From assembly GCA_022707945.1 (NCBI GenBank), contig JAKIZQ010000048.1:1-8125 (forward strand): a DNA stretch of 8,125 nucleotides, in the 5' to 3' direction. Source of the DNA: Bdellovibrionales bacterium. GTDB taxonomy: Bacteria > Bdellovibrionota > JAFGOL01. Below, piece after piece: positions 1-5,691 of the stretch. Under the pieces are notes generated by a model, which made no database searches, was not told the DNA's origin, and worked only from the letters and a program-made list of their open reading frames with translations. The position numbers and the translations under genes are program-made. How positions within the stretch are numbered: position 1 is the first letter of the stretch; each line of letters opens with the position of its first letter.

Positions 1-115
1 TGAAACCATGGGAGTTTGTTTTGGAAGGGTCCCAAAGCCTTTCGAGCCAAGGCTCATACAGGTTAATATGGATACTGTTAATAATGCTGGCAAAAAGATA
101 AAAAGAATATATTGA
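1..115 (+). CDS. Possible C-terminal fragment of an unrecognised protein (5' end outside window)
   Basis: An open frame runs from base 2 to a TGA at 113-115 and gives about 37 residues ending in GKKIKRIY. It contains GVCFGRVPKPFEPRL followed by a polar, basic tail. I do not recognise the family. Support is weak: the fragment is short, no start is visible, and the opposite strand is also open to the edge. The stop codon overlaps the -35 box of the downstream tRNA promoter, a common arrangement when a gene ends just before a tRNA unit. The segment from about 9 to 54 is richer in G+C than its surroundings and holds two small inverted repeats (TGGGA/TCCCA at 9-13 and 30-34; AGCCTT/AAGGCT at 36-41 and 49-54). 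A structured RNA end is therefore the main alternative. Confidence 0.35.
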   Translation, partial: ETMGVCFGRVPKPFEPRLIQVNMDTVNNAGKKIKRIY

Positions 116-140
116 AAGCTTTTCTTAGATATCGTATATA
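112..140 (+). promoter_or_regulatory. sigma70-type promoter of the tRNA-Arg/tRNA-His unit
   Basis: TTGAAA at 112-117 and TATATA at 135-140 are separated by exactly 17 bp. The predicted transcription start, near 147, lies about 13 bases before the mature 5' end of tRNA-Arg, leaving a short leader for RNase P to remove. The sequence just after the -10 box (CTTGCCTGC) is richer in G+C than its surroundings, as in stringently controlled stable-RNA promoters. That regulatory reading is inference. Confidence 0.65.
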
Positions 141-159
141 CTTGCCTGCTTTTAAGTGT

Positions 160-236
160 GCATCCGTAGCTCAGCTGGATAGAGCAACGGATTTCTAATC
201 CGTAGGTCACAGGTTCGAGTCCTGTCGGATGTACCA
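160..236 (+). tRNA. tRNA-Arg (anticodon TCT), CCA encoded
   Basis: This is a complete cloverleaf. The acceptor strand GCATCCG (160-166) pairs with CGGATGT (226-232), with one G-U pair at the end. The discriminator is A233 and an encoded CCA follows at 234-236. The D-arm region reads TAGCTCAGCTGGATAGAGC. The anticodon stem ACGGA/TCCGT (187-191, 199-203) closes the loop TTTCTAA, with anticodon TCT at 194-196, which reads AGA and AGG codons. The T-arm has the usual GGTTCGAGTCC. It is the first gene of a two-tRNA transcript, with its own promoter just upstream. Confidence 0.97.
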
Positions 237-263
237 TTTTTAAGCGCTGTTAATTTAATGTAT

Positions 264-340
264 GGTGAGTGTAGTTCAGTTGGTAGAGCACCGGATTGTG
301 GTTCCGGTGGTCGCGGGTTCGAGCCCCGTCACTCACCCCA
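264..340 (+). tRNA. tRNA-His (anticodon GTG), G-1:C73 and CCA encoded
   Basis: The acceptor GTGAGTG (265-271) pairs with CACTCAC (330-336). The extra 5' G at 264 faces the discriminator C337; this G-1:C73 pair is the identity element for histidyl-tRNA synthetase. CCA is encoded at 338-340. The anticodon stem CCGGA/TCCGG (291-295, 303-307) closes TTGTGGT with anticodon GTG at 298-300. Only 27 bases separate it from tRNA-Arg and no second promoter is visible, so the two are probably one transcript cut by processing enzymes. A T-rich tract (342-353) directly follows the CCA and may help termination. That tract overlaps the stop codon of the converging lipoprotein gene. Confidence 0.97.
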
Positions 341-351
341 GTTTTTTATTT

Positions 352-996
352 TTAGTCTTGTATCCAAGGACTGTCGGTCTTTAATTCAGAGTTCGTTCTT
401 TGAGAAGCGTTCGTAGTAAAATCATTAGCAATTAACATGTTTCCTGTTCTATATATCAAAATGTATAACCATGTATTTAAAGCTGGCAAATATGGGAAAT
501 AAGTCCCTTGTATATCACTAATATCCACTTTTTGTCCTGATACAAAACTTTCTGTTCCACCAAAGATACTTGTTAATATATCTGCAGCTTCTTCTGTATG
601 TGGTGTTATATAGGTGTTGGTTAAATATATATTAGCTTTATAAGCTTGCACTGTTGTGTCGTTATAGGCAATACTGCTTGTTAATAAAGTATCTGTATCT
701 CCGTCTACAGCACCAATTTCAAGACTCCCAGCCTGTTCAAAAGTCACAAATTTTTCTTTGCAGTTAGCATCAGAACTTATCGTATTTATTAATTTGATAG
801 CATTCGCATCACTTGAGTATGTACTAGAGAACGTTGACATGATGTACTTAGAAGAATCTATTACAACGGAACTAACACAAGATGTATTATAGTTCCCACT
901 TAATTCAGATCTTGCTTCTTCATCTTCTGTCATCCAATTAGAACAGGACGCAAGAACTAATATTAAAGATGTTACTAAGGCTAATGATCTTACCAT
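352..996 (-). CDS. Small predicted lipoprotein, function unknown
   Basis: The gene encodes 214 residues. The N-terminus has Arg3, a hydrophobic stretch 4-16 and the lipobox LASC, with Cys18 as the expected lipid-modified residue. Ser at +2 would favour sorting to the outer membrane if Lol rules apply. The mature part is rich in Ser, Thr, Asp and Asn and has two further cysteines, C40 and C79, which could form a disulphide in the periplasm. The layout ELSGNYNTSC, then SSDANC, then a Gly-rich turn with EIGAVDGD (93-100) is reminiscent of small lipocalin-like beta-sheet lipoproteins, but I do not assign a family. The ATG overlaps the end of the upstream gene by 7 bases (ATGGTAA) and no good Shine-Dalgarno sequence precedes it. 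Expression therefore probably depends on translational coupling as the third gene of the hppA operon. The stop lies 12 bases from tRNA-His, on the opposite strand. Confidence 0.8.
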   Translation of the reverse strand: MVRSLALVTSLILVLASCSNWMTEDEEARSELSGNYNTSCVSSVVIDSSKYIMSTFSSTYSSDANAIKLINTISSDANCKEKFVTFEQAGSLEIGAVDGDTDTLLTSSIAYNDTTVQAYKANIYLTNTYITPHTEEAADILTSIFGGTESFVSGQKVDISDIQGTYFPYLPALNTWLYILIYRTGNMLIANDFTTNASQRTNSELKTDSPWIQD

Positions 997-1958
997 CCAA
1001 GTATATACCCGAACATTAATGGAGCAACTATAGTGGCGTCAGATTCTACGACGAACATAGGTGTTTTCACTCCAAGTTTACCCCAAGTTATTTTTTCATT
1101 AGGTGTTGCTCCAGAGTATGATCCATAAGAGGTAGTTGAATCACTTATCTGGCAGAAGTATCCCCACAAAGGAACTTCTACACCCATATCTTGATGCATC
1201 ATTGGAACTACACAAATAGGGAAATCTCCGGCGATACCACCACCTATTTGATAGAAACCAATACTGCTTTTCTTTGATGTTTCTTTATACCATTCAGACA
1301 AGCTCATCATGTAATGAATACCAGTTTTAACTGTTTCAACTTTTTTTACTTCTCCCTTAAGCACGGCTCCAGCGAACATGTTACCAGTAGTTGAATCTTC
1401 CCATCCCGGAACGAATATTGGTAAATTCTTTTCTGCTGCGGCTACCAACCAAGAACTTTTTTCATCTTTTTGATAGTATTTCTTTAGTGAACCATTCTTT
1501 ATTAATGTTGTGTAATATTCGTGAGCGAGCATACTTCTACCATTTTTATCGTTGTCTATCCAAAGGTCTTTTAATGCTTTCTCGAGTCTTCTCATCGCTT
1601 CTTCTTCTGGTATGCAGGTGTCTGTAACTCTGTTACAGTGTTTTTCGTAAAGTTTGTTATCATCCTCTTTTGTGAGATATCTGTAATTAGGTATCCTTAT
1701 ATAGTGCTCACAGGCAACAAGATGAAAAAGGTCTTCTTCAAGATTTGCCGCTGTACAGCATATTCCATGCACCTTGTCTTGCCTTATCATTTCCGCTAAG
1801 GATATTCCTAATTCTGCTGTAGACATTGCACCTGCAAGTGTAACCAGCATTTTTCCGCCTTTTTCTACGTGCTCTTTATAGGCAACTGATGCATCTTTTA
1901 ACGCCGCGGCGTTAAAATGCCTGTAATGTTGTTCTATGAAATTTGATATCGGTCCCAT
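990..1958 (-). CDS. Deoxyhypusine synthase-like NAD-dependent aminobutyl transferase
   Basis: The protein has 322 residues, close to the usual length of bacterial deoxyhypusine-synthase-like proteins. The family moves the aminobutyl group of spermidine, with NAD, through a Lys imine. Visible marks are the AGAMSTAELG segment (42-51), TAANLEED (69-76; TAGGVEED in the human enzyme), IGGGIAGDFP (238-247) and TWGK with the predicted nucleophile Lys294. The conserved acidic residue six before it is present (Glu288), as is the NAD-site Asp307. Compared with the human enzyme as remembered, the HH after GGG is replaced by Asp-Phe (245-246), and two substrate-side aspartates by Tyr278 and Tyr281. Bacteria have no eIF5A, so the acceptor is unknown; homospermidine synthesis or another polyamine reaction is possible. 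AAAGGAG at 1967-1973 lies 8 bases before the ATG and supports this start. It follows hppA by 24 bp and overlaps the lipoprotein start, indicating one operon. The family call is firm; the reaction is not known. Confidence 0.93.
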   Translation of the reverse strand: MGPISNFIEQHYRHFNAAALKDASVAYKEHVEKGGKMLVTLAGAMSTAELGISLAEMIRQDKVHGICCTAANLEEDLFHLVACEHYIRIPNYRYLTKEDDNKLYEKHCNRVTDTCIPEEEAMRRLEKALKDLWIDNDKNGRSMLAHEYYTTLIKNGSLKKYYQKDEKSSWLVAAAEKNLPIFVPGWEDSTTGNMFAGAVLKGEVKKVETVKTGIHYMMSLSEWYKETSKKSSIGFYQIGGGIAGDFPICVVPMMHQDMGVEVPLWGYFCQISDSTTSYGSYSGATPNEKITWGKLGVKTPMFVVESDATIVAPLMFGYILGW

Positions 1959-1982
1959 TTTTTTGTCTCCTTTCTTTATTAA

Positions 1983-4292
1983 TTATTTAAGTAAATTTTC
2001 TATGTATAACATTATTTGTGGTGAGTATTTTACTACCAGTCCTGCAAAGACCACAGACACCATTGACATGAACTTTATCAATATGTTCAAAGATGGTCCA
2101 GAGGTATCTTTAAAAGGATCTCCGACGGTGTCACCAACTACAGCAGCTTTGTGAGCGCCGCTACCTTTCCCTCCGTAGTTACCAGATTCTATATATTTTT
2201 TAGCGTTGTCCCATGCTCCACCGGCGTTAGCCATCATTACAGCGAGTATGAAACCTGTAGCTAAAGCTCCTGCCAAAAGTCCAAGCACACCGGCTACACC
2301 AAATATTAACCCAGTTGCTACTGGAGCTATTAAAGTTATTAGCGATGGTAGTATCATTTCTCTTTGAGCGCTCTTTGTAGAAATATCAACACACCTTGCA
2401 TAATCAGGTTTTGCTTTACCTTCCATTATGCCAGCTATTTCTTTAAATTGTCTTCTTACTTCTTCCACCATCGATCTTGCGGCTCTGCCAACCGCTTTCA
2501 TGGTCATAGCACAGAAGAGGAAGGTTAACATAGAGCCTATGAAAAGGCCTATAAGGACTTTTGGGTTTAATAGACTTACATCAAAATACAACGCCCAGTT
2601 AGACAAGCTCATGTCTCTTACAGCAACTTCTCCAAGTCCAACAAGATTTAAGGTATTTATACCTATGTGAAGAAATGCGTTCCTTACTTCTTCTATGTAT
2701 GCGGCTAAAAGAGCAAGTGCAGTTAATGCCGCTGAGCCTATTGCAAAACCTTTACCTGTTGCGGCAGTGGTGTTGCCTAGTGAATCTAATGCGTCAGTTC
2801 TTTCTCTTACATAAGGATCTAGTTTTGACATTTGCGCATTACCACCGGCGTTATCTGCTATAGGACCGTAAGCGTCTGTTGCTAGTGTTATACCAAGAGT
2901 AGATAACATTCCAACTGCGGCAACGCCTATTCCATATAGCCCCATAGAAGGATTAGTGAAACCACCGGGTATTCCGTACGCAAGGAATATTCCCACTACA
3001 ACTGTTAATACGGGTATCCAAGTGGACATCATCCCAACAGCAATACCGTCTATAATAACTGTTGCAGGACCTGTTACAGCATTGTTGGCTACGCCCTTTG
3101 TTGGTTTGTAGTCGAATGAAGTGTAGTATTCCGTAGATTTTCCTATTATTAATCCAGCTATTAATCCTACGAGTATAGACCAGAATATACCCATACTTTC
3201 TGGTATTAATGCTTTTACGACTAAATAAGATGCAATGATTACCAATATAGAAGAAACATAGATTCCAGTATTTAGAGCATTAAGGAGCTGTTTCATGCTT
3301 GCTCCTTCTTTTGTTCTTACTAAGAATATGCCAAGTACAGATAAGAAAACTGCAATGCCTGCAATTACCATTGGAACTATAAGATAATTTATTTGAGTAG
3401 AAAATTCATGACTAGCAACAGCTGTTACGCCGAGTGATGCCGCCGCCAATATAGAACCACAATATGATTCATAAAGGTCTGCTCCCATTCCTGCTACATC
3501 ACCTACATTATCCCCAACGTTATCTGCTATGGTTGCTGGGTTTCTTGGGTCATCCTCTGGTATCCCTGCCTCTACTTTTCCAACAAGGTCTGCTCCAACG
3601 TCTGCGGCCTTGGTGAATATACCACCACCAACCCTTGCAAATAGAGCCTGAGAAGAAGCACCCATTCCAAAACAAAGCATAGTAAGTGTTACTTGTGAAA
3701 GATCATAAGAAGTCCAATTTAAAAGTGCATAGAACCAAATACAAATATCTAAAAGACCAAGCCCAACAACTACTAGGCCCATTACAGCTCCTGCTCTAAA
3801 GGCTATTTGTAATCCTTCGTTCAAAGAGTTCATTGCTCCTTGTGCTGTTCTTGCTGAAGCGTTAGTCGCTGTTTTCATACCAAGATATCCAGACAGACCA
3901 GAAAAGAAACCTCCAGTGAGGAATGCAAAAGGAACTAGTTTTGGCAACACACCAAGGTAGAATGCCATGACAAAGAACACACCAAATATACAAATAAAGA
4001 ATAAGGTAACCACTTTGTATTGGCGATAAAGATATGCCATTGCTCCTTCACGTACAGCCTGTGCTATACGTTTCATTTCTGTGTTGCCCTCATCTTTTTT
4101 CATTATCGATCTATAAAAATACCATGCAAAAAACAACCCTGATATTGCTCCTATTGGTGCTATGAACCAAATGTTAGGTATATACCTAAGTGTTTGTTCA
4201 GAAGTTTGTGCTGTTAATGAACCTGTTAGTAAGAATAACAATCCTACTACTCCAAAGATCAACATGGAATAAAGTAATCCTTTAGTTCTCAT
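1983..4292 (-). CDS. hppA: Ion-pumping membrane pyrophosphatase, K+-dependent, predicted Na+ or Na+/H+ type
   Basis: The protein has 769 residues with about 16 membrane helices. It hydrolyses pyrophosphate and pumps cations out of the cytoplasm. The active-site segments are complete: DVGADLVGKVE (231-241), EDDPRNPATIADNVGDNVGD (246-265), DNAGGN (480-485), NAGGAWDNAKKY (689-700) and DTVGDPFKDT (721-730). GNTTAATGKG (506-515) has Ala510 and Gly513 where K+-independent enzymes have Lys and Thr, so K+ should be required. The gate glutamate is in LYESY (Glu275), the Na+-pump position, rather than four residues later as in plant H+ pumps. Thr126, Phe130, Asp182 and Met210 match the residues reported for dual Na+/H+ pumps. 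About 37 N-terminal residues precede the usual start. They look like a cleavable signal peptide (Lys4, hydrophobic 5-24, cut near LTA/Q), which fits a periplasmic N-terminus. It is the first gene of a three-gene operon with its own promoter. Confidence 0.97.
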   Translation of the reverse strand: MRTKGLLYSMLIFGVVGLLFLLTGSLTAQTSEQTLRYIPNIWFIAPIGAISGLFFAWYFYRSIMKKDEGNTEMKRIAQAVREGAMAYLYRQYKVVTLFFICIFGVFFVMAFYLGVLPKLVPFAFLTGGFFSGLSGYLGMKTATNASARTAQGAMNSLNEGLQIAFRAGAVMGLVVVGLGLLDICIWFYALLNWTSYDLSQVTLTMLCFGMGASSQALFARVGGGIFTKAADVGADLVGKVEAGIPEDDPRNPATIADNVGDNVGDVAGMGADLYESYCGSILAAASLGVTAVASHEFSTQINYLIVPMVIAGIAVFLSVLGIFLVRTKEGASMKQLLNALNTGIYVSSILVIIASYLVVKALIPESMGIFWSILVGLIAGLIIGKSTEYYTSFDYKPTKGVANNAVTGPATVIIDGIAVGMMSTWIPVLTVVVGIFLAYGIPGGFTNPSMGLYGIGVAAVGMLSTLGITLATDAYGPIADNAGGNAQMSKLDPYVRERTDALDSLGNTTAATGKGFAIGSAALTALALLAAYIEEVRNAFLHIGINTLNLVGLGEVAVRDMSLSNWALYFDVSLLNPKVLIGLFIGSMLTFLFCAMTMKAVGRAARSMVEEVRRQFKEIAGIMEGKAKPDYARCVDISTKSAQREMILPSLITLIAPVATGLIFGVAGVLGLLAGALATGFILAVMMANAGGAWDNAKKYIESGNYGGKGSGAHKAAVVGDTVGDPFKDTSGPSLNILIKFMSMVSVVFAGLVVKYSPQIMLYIENLLK

Positions 4293-4304
4293 AGTGTTTT
4301 TGGG

Positions 4305-4310
4305 ACCTCC
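4305..4310 (-). promoter_or_regulatory. Shine-Dalgarno sequence of hppA with long spacing
   Basis: The minus strand reads GGAGGT, a near-perfect anti-16S match, 12 bases before the ATG at 4292-4290. The spacing is longer than the usual 5-9. No other start codon in the same frame lies closer, so it still supports this start and the N-terminal signal-like extension of the product. Confidence 0.6.
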
Positions 4311-4339
4311 ATTAGAGTATTCGTCATTTTAGGTTTTCT

Positions 4340-4368
4340 CTTATATATTCAGTTGTAATTATTGGCAA
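4340..4368 (-). promoter_or_regulatory. sigma70-type promoter of the hppA operon
   Basis: On the minus strand TTGCCA (4368-4363) is followed after exactly 17 bp by TATAAG (4345-4340). Predicted transcription starts near 4333, giving a leader of about 40 bases that contains the GGAGGT ribosome site. The promoter sits in the 90-bp gap after the CDF stop codon, and no clear terminator is visible in that gap. Read-through from the CDF gene into hppA therefore remains possible. Confidence 0.6.
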
Positions 4369-4382
4369 ATATAAAATAATCA

Positions 4383-5492
4383 CTATTTCTTTTTTGATGG
4401 TTCAACATGTATGGTTATCTTACTTTTTGGTATAGCGTCTTTTATGTCTTCTTCAAGGTGTAAGCATATTGCGTGTGTTTCACGCACCGTAGCATTCCTG
4501 TCAAGTTCAAGGTGAACACTTATTATGTGGTGCATATCATGGCACATCACGCTTAGCCCATGATATGAGTCAAACATGCTTCGGTGCTCGTGAAGTATTT
4601 TTTCAACTTTTTCTTTAGCGTTTAAGGATTTTGTTGTTGAATCACCTTTTGGTTCTAAGTGCAGAGTTATATCTGCTTGAGGAAAAGCATCTTTTATGTT
4701 TTTTTCTACGTTGTTAGCTATATCGTGGGCTTTTTCAACAGAAAGGCTACTTTCTACAAGCAGTGTCATGTCTGTAAAGATGGTATTGCCAGAGGTACGT
4801 ATTCTTAACTTTTGCACAGAGGAAACGTTTGGGACACTTTTAATTATTCTATAGATGTCGTTTCTTAGTTTTTTTGGTGCTTTATCCATTAACTCATTTA
4901 TAGTTTTTATGGATAATCTTACGGAACAAACAATAACGAAAATAGATACTATTAGTCCAGCTATAGCGTCTGCCTGTTCAAATCCTAGAAATTTTACTCC
5001 TATTAATCCAACTATTACTACTAAAGAACTCCATATATCAGAGGCAAAATGAAGGGCGTCAGCCTCTAAAGCCCTGCTGTTAGTTTTTTTTGCCGTTTTA
5101 TAGAGGGCTTTGGATCTTGTTATATCCACTATGATAGAAATGAACATTACGCCAAAGGCATATATATTTACGTCTATGTCTGCAGGTTTTCCTTTTAATC
5201 TTAGAACAGCTTCGTTAATTATGTATATGCAAGTTGCTAAGAGCATTATTACTTCTATGAAAGCAGAAATACTCTCAACTTTACCATGTCCATAATGATG
5301 TGTGTCATCCGCAGGAACGTCGGATACTTTTACAGCAAATAAAGTTAATAGTGCCGCACCAAGATCTATTAGTGAATGAATTGCTTCTGATATTATACCC
5401 AAACTGTTAGTGGCTATTCCAACTATGAATTTTAGGACCGTAAGTAGCAGAGCAGAGAATACGGACAATAGTGCGGCTCTTGATTTTTCCAT
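4383..5492 (-). CDS. Cation diffusion facilitator (CDF) transporter with two C-terminal domains, probable Zn2+ exporter
   Basis: The protein has 369 residues, against roughly 300 for simple bacterial CDF pumps. Six membrane helices span about 8-195. The transport site is built from His39-xxx-Asp43 in helix 2 (HSLID) and His148-xxx-Asp152 in helix 5 (HFASD). This HD-HD pattern is typical of zinc exporters and differs from the DxxxD of YiiP-like or manganese members. HYGHGKVES (66-74) after helix 2 is a family signature. Two successive ferredoxin-like cytoplasmic domains follow, about 205-281 ending DITLHLEPKG and about 290-366 ending KITIHVEPSK. They look like an internal duplication; the second carries a His cluster (His311, His318, His321, His322) that could bind metal. 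The protein should act as a proton-coupled metal antiporter in the inner membrane. The gene is divergent from the exported-protein gene. Its start has a weak AAGGT about 11 bases upstream, inside a small hairpin. Metal specificity is inferred from motif only. Confidence 0.93.
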   Translation of the reverse strand: MEKSRAALLSVFSALLLTVLKFIVGIATNSLGIISEAIHSLIDLGAALLTLFAVKVSDVPADDTHHYGHGKVESISAFIEVIMLLATCIYIINEAVLRLKGKPADIDVNIYAFGVMFISIIVDITRSKALYKTAKKTNSRALEADALHFASDIWSSLVVIVGLIGVKFLGFEQADAIAGLIVSIFVIVCSVRLSIKTINELMDKAPKKLRNDIYRIIKSVPNVSSVQKLRIRTSGNTIFTDMTLLVESSLSVEKAHDIANNVEKNIKDAFPQADITLHLEPKGDSTTKSLNAKEKVEKILHEHRSMFDSYHGLSVMCHDMHHIISVHLELDRNATVRETHAICLHLEEDIKDAIPKSKITIHVEPSKKK

Positions 5493-5498
5493 TGTATT

Positions 5499-5517
5499 TT
5501 TCTACCTTTTGTAGAAA
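5499..5517 (-). promoter_or_regulatory. Hairpin in the CDF leader covering its ribosome site
   Basis: TTTCTAC (5499-5505) and GTAGAAA (5511-5517) form a perfect 7-bp stem with a 5-base loop. In the CDF mRNA it ends seven bases before the start codon. Its loop and 3' arm contain AAAAGGTAG, the only Shine-Dalgarno-like sequence for the gene. Folding could limit translation, but the stem is A+T-rich and may be weak. Confidence 0.4.
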
Positions 5518-5550
5518 GAAAAGACAAACTTAATGTTTATTTTTTTTACA

Positions 5551-5575
5551 TTTATACAGTGTATATTCGCTGTAT
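5551..5575 (-). promoter_or_regulatory. Candidate CDF promoter -10 box with overlapping operator-like dyad
   Basis: On the minus strand TATAAA (5556-5551) is a good -10 candidate for the CDF gene, about 60 bases before its ATG. No convincing -35 box lies at 16-18 bp. ATACAG (5554-5559) and CTGTAT (5570-5575) form an inverted repeat with a 10-base spacer that overlaps this box. A repressor or metal sensor binding there is possible, but no regulator gene is seen in the window. Confidence 0.3.
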
Positions 5576-5600
5576 GTTTTGTAAGACCTTGTAATCCTTA

Positions 5601-5626
5601 ATTTATTGCAAGGCATATTTATTGCA
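5601..5626. repeat. Direct repeat of ATTTATTGCA, 16-bp period
   Basis: ATTTATTGCA occurs at 5601-5610 and again at 5617-5626. The first copy overlaps the -35 box of the plus-strand promoter and the second lies in its spacer. This may be a regulator site or chance in A+T-rich DNA. Confidence 0.5.
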
Positions 5627-5635
5627 TGATATATA
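5606..5635 (+). promoter_or_regulatory. Promoter of the exported-protein gene, extended -10
   Basis: TTGCAA (5606-5611) and TATATA (5630-5635) are 18 bp apart. The -10 box is preceded by TG plus one base (5627-5629), the extended -10 form. Predicted transcription starts near 5642, ten bases before the AAGGAG ribosome site. Confidence 0.5.
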
Positions 5636-5651
5636 TTGGCCTTAATAGCAT

Positions 5652-5669
5652 AAGGAGTTTATCATTTTG
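5652..5669 (+). promoter_or_regulatory. Ribosome site and TTG start in a different frame from the downstream gene
   Basis: AAGGAG (5652-5657) is followed after 9 bases by TTG (5667-5669), an ideal initiation layout. This TTG opens the frame MFKRTLIT..., the charged beginning of a signal peptide, but stays open only to a TGA at 5790-5792. The large gene lies one base over. This site decides where the downstream gene really begins. Confidence 0.55.
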
Positions 5670-5691
5670 TTTAAAAGAACTTTAATAACTT

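Noticed and set aside
5..27. ACCATGGGAGTT, resembling the stretch near the 3' end of 16S rRNA
   Set aside because: The universally conserved 3' end of 16S (the GTCGTAACAAGG region and anti-Shine-Dalgarno) does not follow, so the short match is coincidental.
23..56. GGAAGG ... GAGCCAAGGC, recalling the signal recognition particle RNA loop
   Set aside because: About a dozen extra bases separate the two parts and the flanking helix sequence does not fit.
4362..4382. ATTATT/AATAAT inverted repeat after the CDF stop as a terminator
   Set aside because: It has only A+T pairs, a long loop and no following T-run in the CDF direction.
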